Shown piece after piece: positions 1-7,238 of a DNA stretch of 64,000 nucleotides. The notes beneath the pieces were generated by a model. That model was not told the origin of the DNA. It ran no database searches and saw only the letters and a list, made by a program, of their open reading frames with translations. Made by a program: the position numbers and the translations under genes. The stretch is from DASXMT01 sp035552655. GTDB lineage: Bacteria > Actinomycetota > Acidimicrobiia > Acidimicrobiales > RAAP-2. The DNA lies in assembly GCA_035552655.1 (NCBI GenBank), contig DASZLD010000088.1:1-64000 (forward strand), written 5' to 3'. The stretch's first letter is position 1; every line of letters starts with the position of its first letter.

Positions 1-607
1 GGAACAGCCAGGACGGTCTCGTGGGCCAGTTGAAGTAGGGCAGGTGCAGCCAACCCACGTGACTTGGAAAGGCCTGGTGGAACTGCGGAGCGTAAGCGAT
101 GTAGTCGAGCAACCCGGTCAGGATGACCAACGGAAGGGACACCAGAAGGACGACTCCGAATACAGAGGTAAGCCAGGGCCCCCTGAGTGGGCTTCGCCAC
201 GCCTGCCTCTTGGGCAGGCCCGGAGGTGGGTGGTCTTCGAGCTTCCTCCAGAGGCCAGATGGAAACCCGTGGCTGGATACGGAGCTTTGGTCCCTCGCGT
301 CCTCGAGTTCTGCTGCGTGGGCTTCTATTTTCTCGCTGGCAGCCTCTGAGCCTGCCGCAGCTTCGGGACCGGCTTGAGCTTCGGCATCGGTCGACGCGTC
401 GGCATCGGTCACGACTTCGGCATCGGTCGACGCGTCGGCATCGGTCACGACTTCGGACATTGTTGAAGCCAAGGGACCGGTCGATGTCTCCGATCCAGTC
501 GAAGACTCGACGTCTGTCGATCCCTCTAGCTCGGTCGAGGCCTCTGGGTCGCCCGAAGGTTGCGGGGTGCTAGTCGAAGCCTCTGGCTCGAGAGGCTCCG
601 GGATCAT
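1..607 (-). CDS. Membrane molybdopterin-dependent oxidoreductase, N-terminal part (runs off the left edge)
   Basis: About 202 codons are visible from an ATG at 607; the rest lies outside the window. Residues 1-115 are a low-complexity acidic leader rich in Asp, Glu, Ser and Thr, with many AST triplets and a duplicated 12-residue unit. Residues 144-171 form a membrane helix (WLTSVFGVVLLVSLP...), followed by YIAYAPQFHQAFPSHVGWL and NWPTRPSWLF. This matches the N-terminal membrane part of actinobacterial proteins in which a b-type membrane unit precedes a molybdopterin-binding sulfite-oxidase-like domain (family knowledge). The catalytic part is not visible. A second ATG at 460 would drop the first 49 residues and is also possible. 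The gene follows the methyltransferase and DUF2064 genes on the same strand, a common actinobacterial grouping. Confidence 0.6.
   Translation of the reverse strand, partial: MIPEPLEPEASTSTPQPSGDPEASTELEGSTDVESSTGSETSTGPLASTMSEVVTDADASTDAEVVTDADASTDAEAQAGPEAAAGSEAASEKIEAHAAELEDARDQSSVSSHGFPSGLWRKLEDHPPPGLPKRQAWRSPLRGPWLTSVFGVVLLVSLPLVILTGLLDYIAYAPQFHQAFPSHVGWLHLPYFNWPTRPSWLF
379..456. repeat. 36-bp perfect tandem repeat (two copies plus a 6-bp third start)
   Basis: Copies at 379-414 and 415-450 are identical, and 451-456 repeats the first six bases. Each unit is itself a diverged doublet of about 18 bp. The repeat lies inside the reading frame of the membrane oxidoreductase leader and encodes a 12-residue unit (EVVTDADASTDA), so copy-number change stays in frame. 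Confidence 0.85.
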
Positions 608-830
608 AGGGATCGGGCTGAGTTGGAGCGCGAACCAGCGGCATATGTCCCTGCCGACCCCTGTCGACTTCCAATCCTGTCGTCAGATGAAGTGGTCATT
701 TGCCCCATTCGCGGCCGTGTCCGACCAGGTCTTACCTCCGATCGGCACCGAAGTAGGTCGTGCACGCCCTGGGTGACCTGCTATATCCAGCTGGGTGGGC
801 GAACCCCCCGAATAGGTGGGACGTGCACCT

Positions 831-1478
831 TCACGGGCAATCCTTGGATAGTTCGGCGAACCACCGATGCCCTCCCTTCCACACGCGGTTGGTGGCGAGC
901 CCGGCTGATTCGGCGATGGATTCGATCTCTCCGGCGCCGACGAAGGCCCACGGGAACCTGGGGCTGAGCTGGTCGGCATGCTGCACTTGGGCGTGGAAGC
1001 GCCGCGATCCCCGTTCTGGTGGCTCCACCTCCACAAGCAGGGTCCCGGTCGGATTTAGTAGGTCGCGTACCCGCTCGAGTAGCCGGACGGGGTCCCCGCC
1101 GATTCCGATGTTCCCGTCAAACAGCAGCGCTGTGGCCCATCGGCCGGGATCCGGTACCGGTCCGAACACTGAGACCTGGATGGCGGTGGCGCCTCGCCGC
1201 CGAGCGGCTCGGATGGCCGCCGGTGAGGTGTCTATTCCGAGAGACCGGCGGCCAAGGCGGTTCAGGGCGGTGGCGTGGCGGCCCGGGCCGCAGCCGATGT
1301 CGAGGACCGGAGGCCTGGCCGCGTTGATCACGAGTCGCTCATCGACAGTGAGCGACCCGTGCCAACGCCGGACCGGCAACGGGATCACCTCCTGGCTGCC
1401 CTCCACCTTCAGTCGGGCCGGCTGGGCGCCACCCAACACGGCATCGGGCCACACGCCCGCGGGTATCGCCGCGGTCAC
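831..1478 (-). CDS. Class I SAM-dependent methyltransferase
   Basis: 215 residues. The SAM-binding motif I is clear: VLDIGCGPGRHATAL, about residues 58-72. An acidic strand-2 end follows (SLGIDTSP). A later segment reads LLFDGNIGIGGDPVRLLERV and then a strand with LLVEVEPP, as in Rossmann methyltransferases. The substrate is unknown. The ATG overlaps the stop of the DUF2064 gene by 4 bp (1475-1478), so the two are translationally coupled, and the molybdopterin oxidoreductase gene follows on the same strand. The three-gene set suggests a shared redox or envelope role, but nothing here fixes the methyl acceptor. Confidence 0.85.
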   Translation of the reverse strand: MTAAIPAGVWPDAVLGGAQPARLKVEGSQEVIPLPVRRWHGSLTVDERLVINAARPPVLDIGCGPGRHATALNRLGRRSLGIDTSPAAIRAARRRGATAIQVSVFGPVPDPGRWATALLFDGNIGIGGDPVRLLERVRDLLNPTGTLLVEVEPPERGSRRFHAQVQHADQLSPRFPWAFVGAGEIESIAESAGLATNRVWKGGHRWFAELSKDCP

Positions 1479-2158
1479 GACGCCGTGAGGCGCGTATCAA
1501 CAGTGAGTTCAGCGAAGGTCGACGCGAAGCGGCTCTGCGGTGCCATCGCAGACACGATCCGGGCGTCGGCCATGCGGTCAACATCGCGTAGTTCGGGCAG
1601 CGCGGCGACGGTGTGACCTAGCTGGTGGAGACGCCGAAGCTGGAGTCGCCCCGTGCCTGGGGTACTCATCGGCACTCCGGTGAAGACGTCCCGGTGCCAG
1701 CTCGCCGATAGTCCGATGGCCCACCATCCACCGTCGGCGGCAAGGCCGAGTGATGCGGTCGTTCCAGGCCGGAAGGTGGCTTCGAGGCAATCGTCGAGTA
1801 GTTGGGCGCTGGCCTGGGGGGTGTCCATACCGATTTGCAGGCCTGGTCCGCCTGCTTCGTCCCACGCCGCCGCCAGTCGCCGGTCGAGACCTCCGCCGCT
1901 CTGCTTGATGATCTCGAATCCCGGTGGAAGCCACTCTCCCGGCACGCCGTGGAGGGCCACGATCTTGCGCTCAGCGTGACAATCGGCGACCGCCGCCAGA
2001 GTGTCGGCTAGAGCGGCGGCGGCCAGATCTGCCGCCTCACGGAAGGACAGCGGCGGGCACAAGCGGGTCTTGACCGCTCCTGGCTGGGGAGCTTTGGCCA
2101 TCACCAGAATGTGACGTGCCGTGCCCTGGCAGGGCGCGATTGTCGGGTTGCGGGACAC
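1475..2158 (-). CDS. DUF2064 (TIGR04282) glycosyltransferase-like protein
   Basis: 227 residues from a GTG at 2158, preceded by an AAAGGA ribosome site. The N-terminal motif HILVMAKAPQPGAVKTRL is typical of the DUF2064 family, a nucleotidyl/glycosyl-transferase A-type fold in which the conserved Lys and Arg contact a phosphorylated sugar nucleotide (family knowledge). A central GMDTPQ segment stands where many members have GSDxP and would hold the metal-binding Asp. LAADGGWWAIGLS matches the family's D-G-G-Y-x-L-G motif with W for Y. A later ATG (MAKAPQ, residue 20) is an alternative start. Its substrate is not known. It heads a minus-strand cluster with the methyltransferase and membrane oxidoreductase. 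Confidence 0.8.
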   Translation of the reverse strand: MSRNPTIAPCQGTARHILVMAKAPQPGAVKTRLCPPLSFREAADLAAAALADTLAAVADCHAERKIVALHGVPGEWLPPGFEIIKQSGGGLDRRLAAAWDEAGGPGLQIGMDTPQASAQLLDDCLEATFRPGTTASLGLAADGGWWAIGLSASWHRDVFTGVPMSTPGTGRLQLRRLHQLGHTVAALPELRDVDRMADARIVSAMAPQSRFASTFAELTVDTRLTAS

Positions 2159-2223
2159 AATGTTCCTTTCGTTTCGGCCGCCGTGTGCAGCGACTTCCGC
2201 CCATCTGGAGGGGGAGCGACACC

Positions 2224-2364
2224 GTGAAGCGGGCGGTCGACTTAGAGCGCGATTTCGACGGATTTGTCCTTCCAGACAGATCTATGGCGGTCCTGCTTCC
2301 TCGTCGGTTCCCGTGGCTTGGTGTTAGCGACCAGCACGGATACGGTTCTTACCTCTCGCGGTAG
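2224..2364 (+). CDS. Possible 46-residue peptide upstream of the sigma factor
   Basis: A GTG at 2224 sits 7 bases after a purine-rich site (GGAGGGGGAG, 2207-2216), a strong Shine-Dalgarno match. The frame encodes 46 residues beginning MKRAVDLERDFDGFVLP and ends at TAG 2362-2364, just inside the inverted repeat. No homology is recognised. It could be a short leader peptide or chance; the main argument for it is the ribosome site. Confidence 0.25.
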   Translation: MKRAVDLERDFDGFVLPDRSMAVLLPRRFPWLGVSDQHGYGSYLSR

Positions 2365-2375
2365 AAGGGGTAAGA
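2347..2375. promoter_or_regulatory. Inverted repeat TCTTACC / GGTAAGA upstream of the sigma factor
   Basis: Perfect 7-bp arms at 2347-2353 and 2369-2375 are separated by 15 bases. It lies about 380 bp upstream of the sigma-factor start and overlaps the end of the small frame. It could be an operator or a weak RNA hairpin; there is no T-tract. Confidence 0.3.
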
Positions 2376-2754
2376 GGTGCCCTCCGGCGGACACCAACAG
2401 CACACAATGATTCGGGGAGGTCGGTGCGATCTGGCGTGTGTATGCGGTGGAGTACGGCCCAGACGAGCGGTAAGCGATCTCGAGCTGTCGGCGATATTCG
2501 AGCAACTCCAAGGGACCATGACCTCCCAACTCGACGATCATGCCCGGGCAACTGACGGGTTACGAGCAACGATGGGACAGGTGAACTCGAAGACCTGGCC
2601 CGGCGACGTCCGGCGAGCGACGGAGGAGGCCATGACCCATCCGTATCCCCACCCGGCACGGCGTGGCGTCGGCGGAGTGCTGGTCCGGACGTGGCCGCCC
2701 GACTGGACGGGGCCACGACGCCGGAAACGGGCGGGGCGAAACTACGATCTGGTC

Positions 2755-3429
2755 ATGGTGCCGAGCGAACCGAGGGCGGGCGACGAATACCCTGATCGGA
2801 GCCAGGCGTCGGTCATGGACGTCGAGTCGGCAAAGTGGCTCCGGGCATTGCAGGGTACCCAAAGGGAAAAAGCTCTGGAGGATCTTCACGAACTCTTACT
2901 CAAGATTGCCCGGCGGGAGGTGCACCGCCGGAACACCGCAGGGCAAATCACTGGTCCTGAGCTCGACGACGTCGCTCACCAAGCTGCGGCAGACGCCCTC
3001 ATCCTGGTAACGAAGAAGCTGGAGCAATTCCGGGGTGACAGCCGCTTTACGACTTGGGCTTACAAGTTCGTGATGTTCGAGGTTTCCACCAAGCTCTCTC
3101 GTCATTTCTGGCGGAGTTCGCGGTCCACGGACCACGACACCGAATGGGACCGCGTGCCGGACCGCTTCGGTATCGCACCGGCTGAGCAGGCCGAAGCCCA
3201 GGAACTGCTAACGGCGTTGCGGCGGGCCGTCGAGACGTGTTTGACCGATCGGCAGAGGCAAGTCTTTGTTGCCATCATTGTCGAGGGCGTGCCCCTCGAC
3301 GCCTTGGTCGCCGAGATGGGCACCAACCGCAACGCGGTGTACAAAATCATGTTCGATACCCGCCGCAAGTTACGGAACGAACTGATCACCTTGGGGCACC
3401 TGGACCCAGATTCGGGCGGCCAGCCATGA
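2755..3429 (+). CDS. ECF-type RNA polymerase sigma factor
   Basis: 224 residues from ATG 2755; ATG 2815 (MDVESAKWLRAL) is an equally good start. Region 2 is visible (ELDDVAHQAAADALILV and FRGDSRFTTWAYKFVMFEV), as is region 4 with its helix-turn-helix (LTDRQRQVFVAIIVEGVPLD, MGTNRNAVYKIMFDTRRKL). Sigma-1.1 and region 3 are absent, as in ECF factors, which direct RNA polymerase to a small regulon. The stop overlaps the ATG of the next gene, a small zinc-finger protein that is the likely anti-sigma partner. The frame contains two UUA codons (2896-2898 and 3370-3372), notable at this GC content and next to a tRNA with a UAA anticodon. The cognate stimulus is unknown. Confidence 0.88.
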   Translation: MVPSEPRAGDEYPDRSQASVMDVESAKWLRALQGTQREKALEDLHELLLKIARREVHRRNTAGQITGPELDDVAHQAAADALILVTKKLEQFRGDSRFTTWAYKFVMFEVSTKLSRHFWRSSRSTDHDTEWDRVPDRFGIAPAEQAEAQELLTALRRAVETCLTDRQRQVFVAIIVEGVPLDALVAEMGTNRNAVYKIMFDTRRKLRNELITLGHLDPDSGGQP

Positions 3430-3644
3430 CCGGCAAGGTGAACATCGAGCGGTTCCTCGCTACCGACCCCCGCGATGTGGGTTGCGAAGAAGCCATGGAG
3501 GTCCTGCACGTGTACGCCGAGGTGGCGAGCTCTGGAAGGAAGCCCGAGGAGCTATATCCCGGAGTCGCCGCCCATTTGAGGTCCTGCGGCCCCTGCGCCG
3601 AAGACCTCCAAGGCCTTCTTTCCGCGCTCGAAGCGGATCTGTAA
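3426..3644 (+). CDS. Zinc-finger anti-sigma-like small protein (zf-HC2 type)
   Basis: 72 residues. The ATG at 3426 overlaps the sigma-factor stop (ATGA), so the pair is coupled. An early Cys (VGCEEAME) and a later H-x3-C-x2-C motif (HLRSCGPC) make the zinc-binding pattern of ZAS-type anti-sigma domains, which sequester ECF sigma factors (family knowledge). No membrane helix is present, so it should be cytosolic, perhaps a redox or metal switch. It could instead be a zinc-binding co-regulator. Confidence 0.75.
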   Translation: MTGKVNIERFLATDPRDVGCEEAMEVLHVYAEVASSGRKPEELYPGVAAHLRSCGPCAEDLQGLLSALEADL

Positions 3645-3987
3645 GACCGACGACCACTCCTCCCGCCATCCCAGGCTCAAGACGAGCAATGGGACCACCG
3701 GGCTCAGCCCCGACGACTCAGCGACCCTATGCGACAACGACCTCATCGAGCTGGTGCGTGCCGCCCTCGACGCCTGAAATCAGACCGCCACGCTCAGCCG
3801 ATGAAGGCCGGCTCACAGGGATGTTCCCAGGAAACGGCGGCTGAGCACCAGCACCCCGAGCACCACCGCCGCCACAGCTGGCTCAGCTATCTCACCCGAA
3901 CGAGTTCGAGGATTTACACTCAACCACCATCCAGCAGGCCACTTTGTCCTAAAAAGTGGTCCACCGAATGGGGCTTACCCCAATTTG
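3645..3987. other. Non-coding stretch between the zinc-finger gene and the UAA tRNA
   Basis: About 340 bases with no supported gene. A frame in the first 135 bases ends in a protein-like tail (LIELVRAALDA, stop near 3775), but it has no start of its own and begins as a shadow of the zinc-finger gene. It could be a decayed C-terminus. The right end holds two short hairpins, described separately. Confidence 0.4.
3939..3981 (-). terminator. Two hairpins downstream of the UAA tRNA
   Basis: Read on the minus strand after the tRNA 3' end, the first hairpin has 4-bp GGGG/CCCC arms (3970-3981). The second has perfect 7-bp arms CCACTTT/AAAGTGG around a 7-base loop (3939-3959). They are placed where a tRNA terminator would be. 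No clear U-run follows, so termination is inferred from position and structure only. Confidence 0.4.
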
Positions 3988-4061
3988 TGGGGACGGAGGG
4001 AGTCGAACCCTCACTGGAGGCGGTTTAAGCGCCCTGCCTCTACCTGTTGGGCTACGTCCCC
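3988..4061 (-). tRNA. tRNA with UAA anticodon (Leu codon UUA) but a short class I variable loop
   Basis: All cloverleaf parts can be drawn on the minus strand. The acceptor stem is GGGGACG/CGTCCCC. The D-stem GCC/GGC encloses a loop containing GG. The anticodon stem GGGCG/CGCCT has one G-T pair and loop CTTAAAC. The variable region is 5 bases (CCAGT). The T-stem GAGGG/CCCTC has loop TTCGACT. The discriminator is A, and CCA is not encoded. The anticodon TAA reads UUA, normally leucine. Canonical bacterial tRNA-Leu is class II with a long variable arm, which this lacks. The amino acid it carries is therefore uncertain. Two hairpins follow its 3' end. Confidence 0.85.
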
Positions 4062-4106
4062 CGGCAGCAGATTAGGTGGCCAAGAAGAGGTAGCCCGGCA
4101 TGGCCG

Positions 4107-5738
4107 TCATGGAGCAAGTTCGCTCCCGATGCTCGACGACGGAAGCGCACTCAAGAGCGACATCAGCTCCTCGTCCCGAGGAGCATCCACGGCGCGCCAC
4201 ATGGGCTCGCTGCCCGGCCACGGCCCAAACACCATGGTGGGACGGCGCAGCGGATCCCATCGCGGCCACTCCCCGACCAGGTCTCCTGACGGCGAGCCGC
4301 TCCTGGCGAAGGAGATCCAGGCCTGTCGCATGCCTTCAGACAGCCGTAAGGCGTCATCACCGCCACCGGCGAACTGCTGGATCACCGGGTTGGTCACAGT
4401 CCCGAAGGCGAAAGGGATCTCCAGCGCGTGGCACGAGCCCAGGAGGCCACCGAAGGCTGGCGTCTCCCACGTGAACAAATAGAGGTAGGTACCCGGTCCA
4501 CCGGCGCCCGATCCGGCCAGAGCATGGCTGTCGGCCAGGAGCACCGAAGGGCCCCGGAACACCGAGTCCGTGGCGATGGCCACCCAGAGGTCGCGCGGTT
4601 TGGTCCCCTCACCACGGGCGGCTCGAGCGCGCCGGTAGTCCTCGATGAGGGTCTCGGCGCTCTCGGAGGGCACGATGCGCTGCACCCACCGCTGCAGACC
4701 CGGCTCGTCGAGTGCATTGACGGCCGGCAGGGCCACGGCGAAGAACGCGGCCTCATCCCGATTCGTCCCGATCAGCAAGGGGACATCGGCAGAAGCGCCG
4801 TCGGCCACCTCGACCTCGGGGGCTCGGGACAGCAGGCCCCCGTCCACCGTGGGCAGAAAGACCAAGGGAAGACCGCCGTCTCCCAGGACCAACGACTGGC
4901 CGATCTCCTGGGCCACTCGCACCAGCTCCGACGCCGGCACCTGCTCCAGAGCCTGGCGCGTCATCGGCACCCCCAGCTTCTCGGCCAAGAGCTCGGCTCG
5001 GCCTGCCGCCTCGTCGGCCGTGTGGGTGAAGGGCGGCCCGCTCTGGACGATGGCCCGATGAAAGAGCCCGCGAGCGGCGGTCACACCCAGCAATGTCGAG
5101 ACGCTCATCCCTCCGGCCGACTCTCCGAAGATGGTGACGTTGCCGGGATCGCCCCCGAAGGCGGCGATGTTGTCCCGTACCCAGACCAACGCGGCGATCT
5201 GGTCGGCGATGCCCCAGTTGCCCGAGCCCAGCCACTGCTCGCCGCCGGCCCAGGCCGACGAGGTCGGCTGCAGGGCAGGATGAGCCAGAAAGCCCAGGGC
5301 ACCCAACCGGTAATTGATGGTGACAACGACCACGTCCCCCTCGCGGGCCAATGTCCCGCCGCGGTACAGGTCTCCTGCGCCGGTACCCGAGTTGAAACCG
5401 CCGCCATGGATCCACACCATGACCGGGCGGGGTTCTCCGCCCAGCCCGTTCGACCAGACGTTGAGGGTCAGGCAGTCCTCCGACTGCTCCTCCGGCGCAC
5501 CGCCGATCGACATGCCCGGGATGGGCGGGGTCTGGGGGGCAATGGGGCCGAAGTGGTCGCACTCCTTGACCCCTGTCCACGGCTTGGCCTCGACCGGCGG
5601 CCGCCACCGGAGGGGCCCCACCGGGGGTGCCGCATAGGGAATGCCCGAGAACGACCAGACACCGTTTCGTTCTAATCCCCGGACGCGCCCTCCGCCGACC
5701 TCCACGATTCCATCCTTGGCCAGCCCTCGTTCCAGCAT
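4107..5738 (-). CDS. Type B carboxylesterase (para-nitrobenzyl esterase family)
   Basis: 543 residues from ATG 5738. The alpha/beta-hydrolase carboxylesterase signatures are present: oxyanion region VMVWIHGGGFNSGTGAG, nucleophile elbow FGESAGG with Ser207, the EDCLTLNVW segment, and SCHALEIPFAFGT near the C-terminus with the expected catalytic His. It hydrolyses carboxylic esters or carbamates; the natural substrate is not evident. No signal peptide is seen, so it is probably cytosolic. An in-frame upstream extension exists but is unlike the family. GGAGGA abuts the ATG with no spacer, so the exact start is uncertain. It is divergent from the NlpC/P60 gene across about 90 bp. Confidence 0.88.
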   Translation of the reverse strand: MLERGLAKDGIVEVGGGRVRGLERNGVWSFSGIPYAAPPVGPLRWRPPVEAKPWTGVKECDHFGPIAPQTPPIPGMSIGGAPEEQSEDCLTLNVWSNGLGGEPRPVMVWIHGGGFNSGTGAGDLYRGGTLAREGDVVVVTINYRLGALGFLAHPALQPTSSAWAGGEQWLGSGNWGIADQIAALVWVRDNIAAFGGDPGNVTIFGESAGGMSVSTLLGVTAARGLFHRAIVQSGPPFTHTADEAAGRAELLAEKLGVPMTRQALEQVPASELVRVAQEIGQSLVLGDGGLPLVFLPTVDGGLLSRAPEVEVADGASADVPLLIGTNRDEAAFFAVALPAVNALDEPGLQRWVQRIVPSESAETLIEDYRRARAARGEGTKPRDLWVAIATDSVFRGPSVLLADSHALAGSGAGGPGTYLYLFTWETPAFGGLLGSCHALEIPFAFGTVTNPVIQQFAGGGDDALRLSEGMRQAWISFARSGSPSGDLVGEWPRWDPLRRPTMVFGPWPGSEPMWRAVDAPRDEELMSLLSALPSSSIGSELAP

Positions 5739-5829
5739 TCCTCCGTCATAGTCCACGGCCCGACGCTCTGGACCTGTTGCGCTGTGACCAGGGACGACGC
5801 CCTTTAATTTCTCCGACCTCGGGGGTAAT

Positions 5830-7146
5830 GTGACACATGTGGCTGCTGTGACTACTGAGGATTCAGCTCGACGGCGGAGCCAAGGCCGATTCCGCCGCCC
5901 CGGGGCACGCCCGATGGCGTTGCTGGCCGGCGTGGCCGCCCTGATCGCCTCCAGCACCTCGGTGGTGGTCGAGACGGCGGCCTGGGCAGCACCGGCGGCC
6001 GCCGACCCCGGTGGTTCCTCCATCACAGCCACCGAAGGCCAGGTGGCGGCCATCGAGGCCCAGATCCAACAGCAACAACAGCAGCTGAGCGCCGAGGACG
6101 AGCTCTACAACCAGGCCACGGTGCGCCTGCAGGCCACCCAGAACGCATTGGTGACCACCAACGCCTCGATCGCTGCTACCACCGTTCGCCTGGCCTCTGA
6201 TCGCCACCAGCTCACCCAGGACGCCATCAAGTCCTACCTCTACGACTCGTCCTCGACCGGGATCGCCACCATCTTCTCCTCACCGTCTTCCGACGCCGAG
6301 GTCCGCGGCACCTACACGCAGATCGTGGTGGGCAACGTGCATCGCGACCTGGCCCGCGTCGAAGCCGGCCAACGTCGGCTGGCCGCCACCCAGGCGGCGC
6401 TGACCGCACAACAACACGATCAGGCGGTGGAACAGGACCAGGCCCAACAGGCCGCGGTTGCCGCCCAGGCAACGGCGAACCAGTCTCAAGCCACCCTGGA
6501 CCAGGTCAAGGGCACCCTGGCTGCAGAGGTGGCCCAACAGGCCGCGGCCCAGGCCGCCCAGGCGGCTGCCGCGGCCCAGGCCGCCTCCAACCAGGCCAGG
6601 GCTCAGACCGCGGCCAACCAGGCTTCGCAGGCCGCGCAAGTGGCCAGTGCCCTGGGCGGGGGCGCGACCACGGCCGCGGCCACGCAATCCGCCAATCAGG
6701 CCGCGGCATCGGCCGGTGGATCGGGGTCCACGGCCGCCTCGCCCGGGGGCTCCCCCTCCTCAGCCGGCATCGCCGCCGTGAACGCGGCCCTGTCGTATTT
6801 CGGCGTGCCCTATCTGTGGGGCGGTGCCAGTCGGGCCGGGGTGGACTGCTCGGGCCTGACCCTGCTGGCCTGGGGGCAGGCCGGAGTGGCCCTTTCGCAC
6901 TCGGCCGCCGATCAGTACGCCGAGTCGCAGCACGTCAGCATGTCCAACCTCGAGCCCGGCGACCTCATCTTCTACGACCTCGACGGCGACGGGATCGACC
7001 ACGTGGTGATGTACGTGGGACCCTCCCTGAACGGCGCAGCCACCCCGTACGGGAGTGCCACCATCATCCAGGCCGCCCACACCGGGACCGTGGTCACCTA
7101 CGATCCGATCTGGTACGGGGGCCTAATCGGTGCCGCCCGACCCTGA
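5830..7146 (+). CDS. Secreted NlpC/P60 peptidoglycan endopeptidase with coiled-coil region
   Basis: 438 residues from GTG 5830. An Arg-rich N-terminus and hydrophobic stretch (MALLAGVAALIASS... to AWA-APA) form a signal peptide. Residues about 70-290 are Gln/Ala-rich and helical, predicted coiled coil, as in RipA/CwlO-type proteins where it controls activity. The C-terminal NlpC/P60 domain carries catalytic Cys340 (VDCSGLTLLAWGQAG), His391 (IDHVVMYVG) and third polar residue His417 (AAHTG). It should cleave D-Glu to meso-DAP bonds in cell-wall stem peptides outside the membrane. It may be co-transcribed with the glycosyltransferase downstream. Confidence 0.92.
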   Translation: MTHVAAVTTEDSARRRSQGRFRRPGARPMALLAGVAALIASSTSVVVETAAWAAPAAADPGGSSITATEGQVAAIEAQIQQQQQQLSAEDELYNQATVRLQATQNALVTTNASIAATTVRLASDRHQLTQDAIKSYLYDSSSTGIATIFSSPSSDAEVRGTYTQIVVGNVHRDLARVEAGQRRLAATQAALTAQQHDQAVEQDQAQQAAVAAQATANQSQATLDQVKGTLAAEVAQQAAAQAAQAAAAAQAASNQARAQTAANQASQAAQVASALGGGATTAAATQSANQAAASAGGSGSTAASPGGSPSSAGIAAVNAALSYFGVPYLWGGASRAGVDCSGLTLLAWGQAGVALSHSAADQYAESQHVSMSNLEPGDLIFYDLDGDGIDHVVMYVGPSLNGAATPYGSATIIQAAHTGTVVTYDPIWYGGLIGAARP

Positions 7147-7238
7147 GGACGGCCCCACCGGACCCTAAGCTGTCGCCCACGCCGATCGACCCAGCTAGCT
7201 CCCTTCCCCCCTCCGGGCGACCGACGACCGCACTCCGG

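Larger units (their letters stand above)
2159..2754. other. Intergenic region between divergent DUF2064 and sigma-factor genes
   Basis: About 600 bases with no recognised gene. It should hold the promoters for both flanking transcripts. It contains one small plus-strand frame with a strong ribosome site (2224-2364), an inverted repeat (2347-2375), and a plus-strand frame continuous with the sigma factor from 2377. The protein sequence before 2755 does not look like sigma factor, so I treat that extension as non-coding. Confidence 0.5.

Noticed and set aside
379..456. CRISPR-like short repeat
   Set aside because: The two copies are directly adjacent without spacers and lie in frame within a coding leader.
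2377..2754. Sigma factor starting at 2377
   Set aside because: The first 126 residues are not sigma-like and have composition unlike the rest; starts at 2755 or 2815 fit the family.
3643..3777. Possible extra protein end after the zinc-finger gene
   Set aside because: It has no start codon of its own and is continuous with an out-of-frame shadow; too short to support.
5739..6053. N-terminal extension of the carboxylesterase to 6053
   Set aside because: It would overlap the divergent NlpC/P60 gene and is unlike the family.
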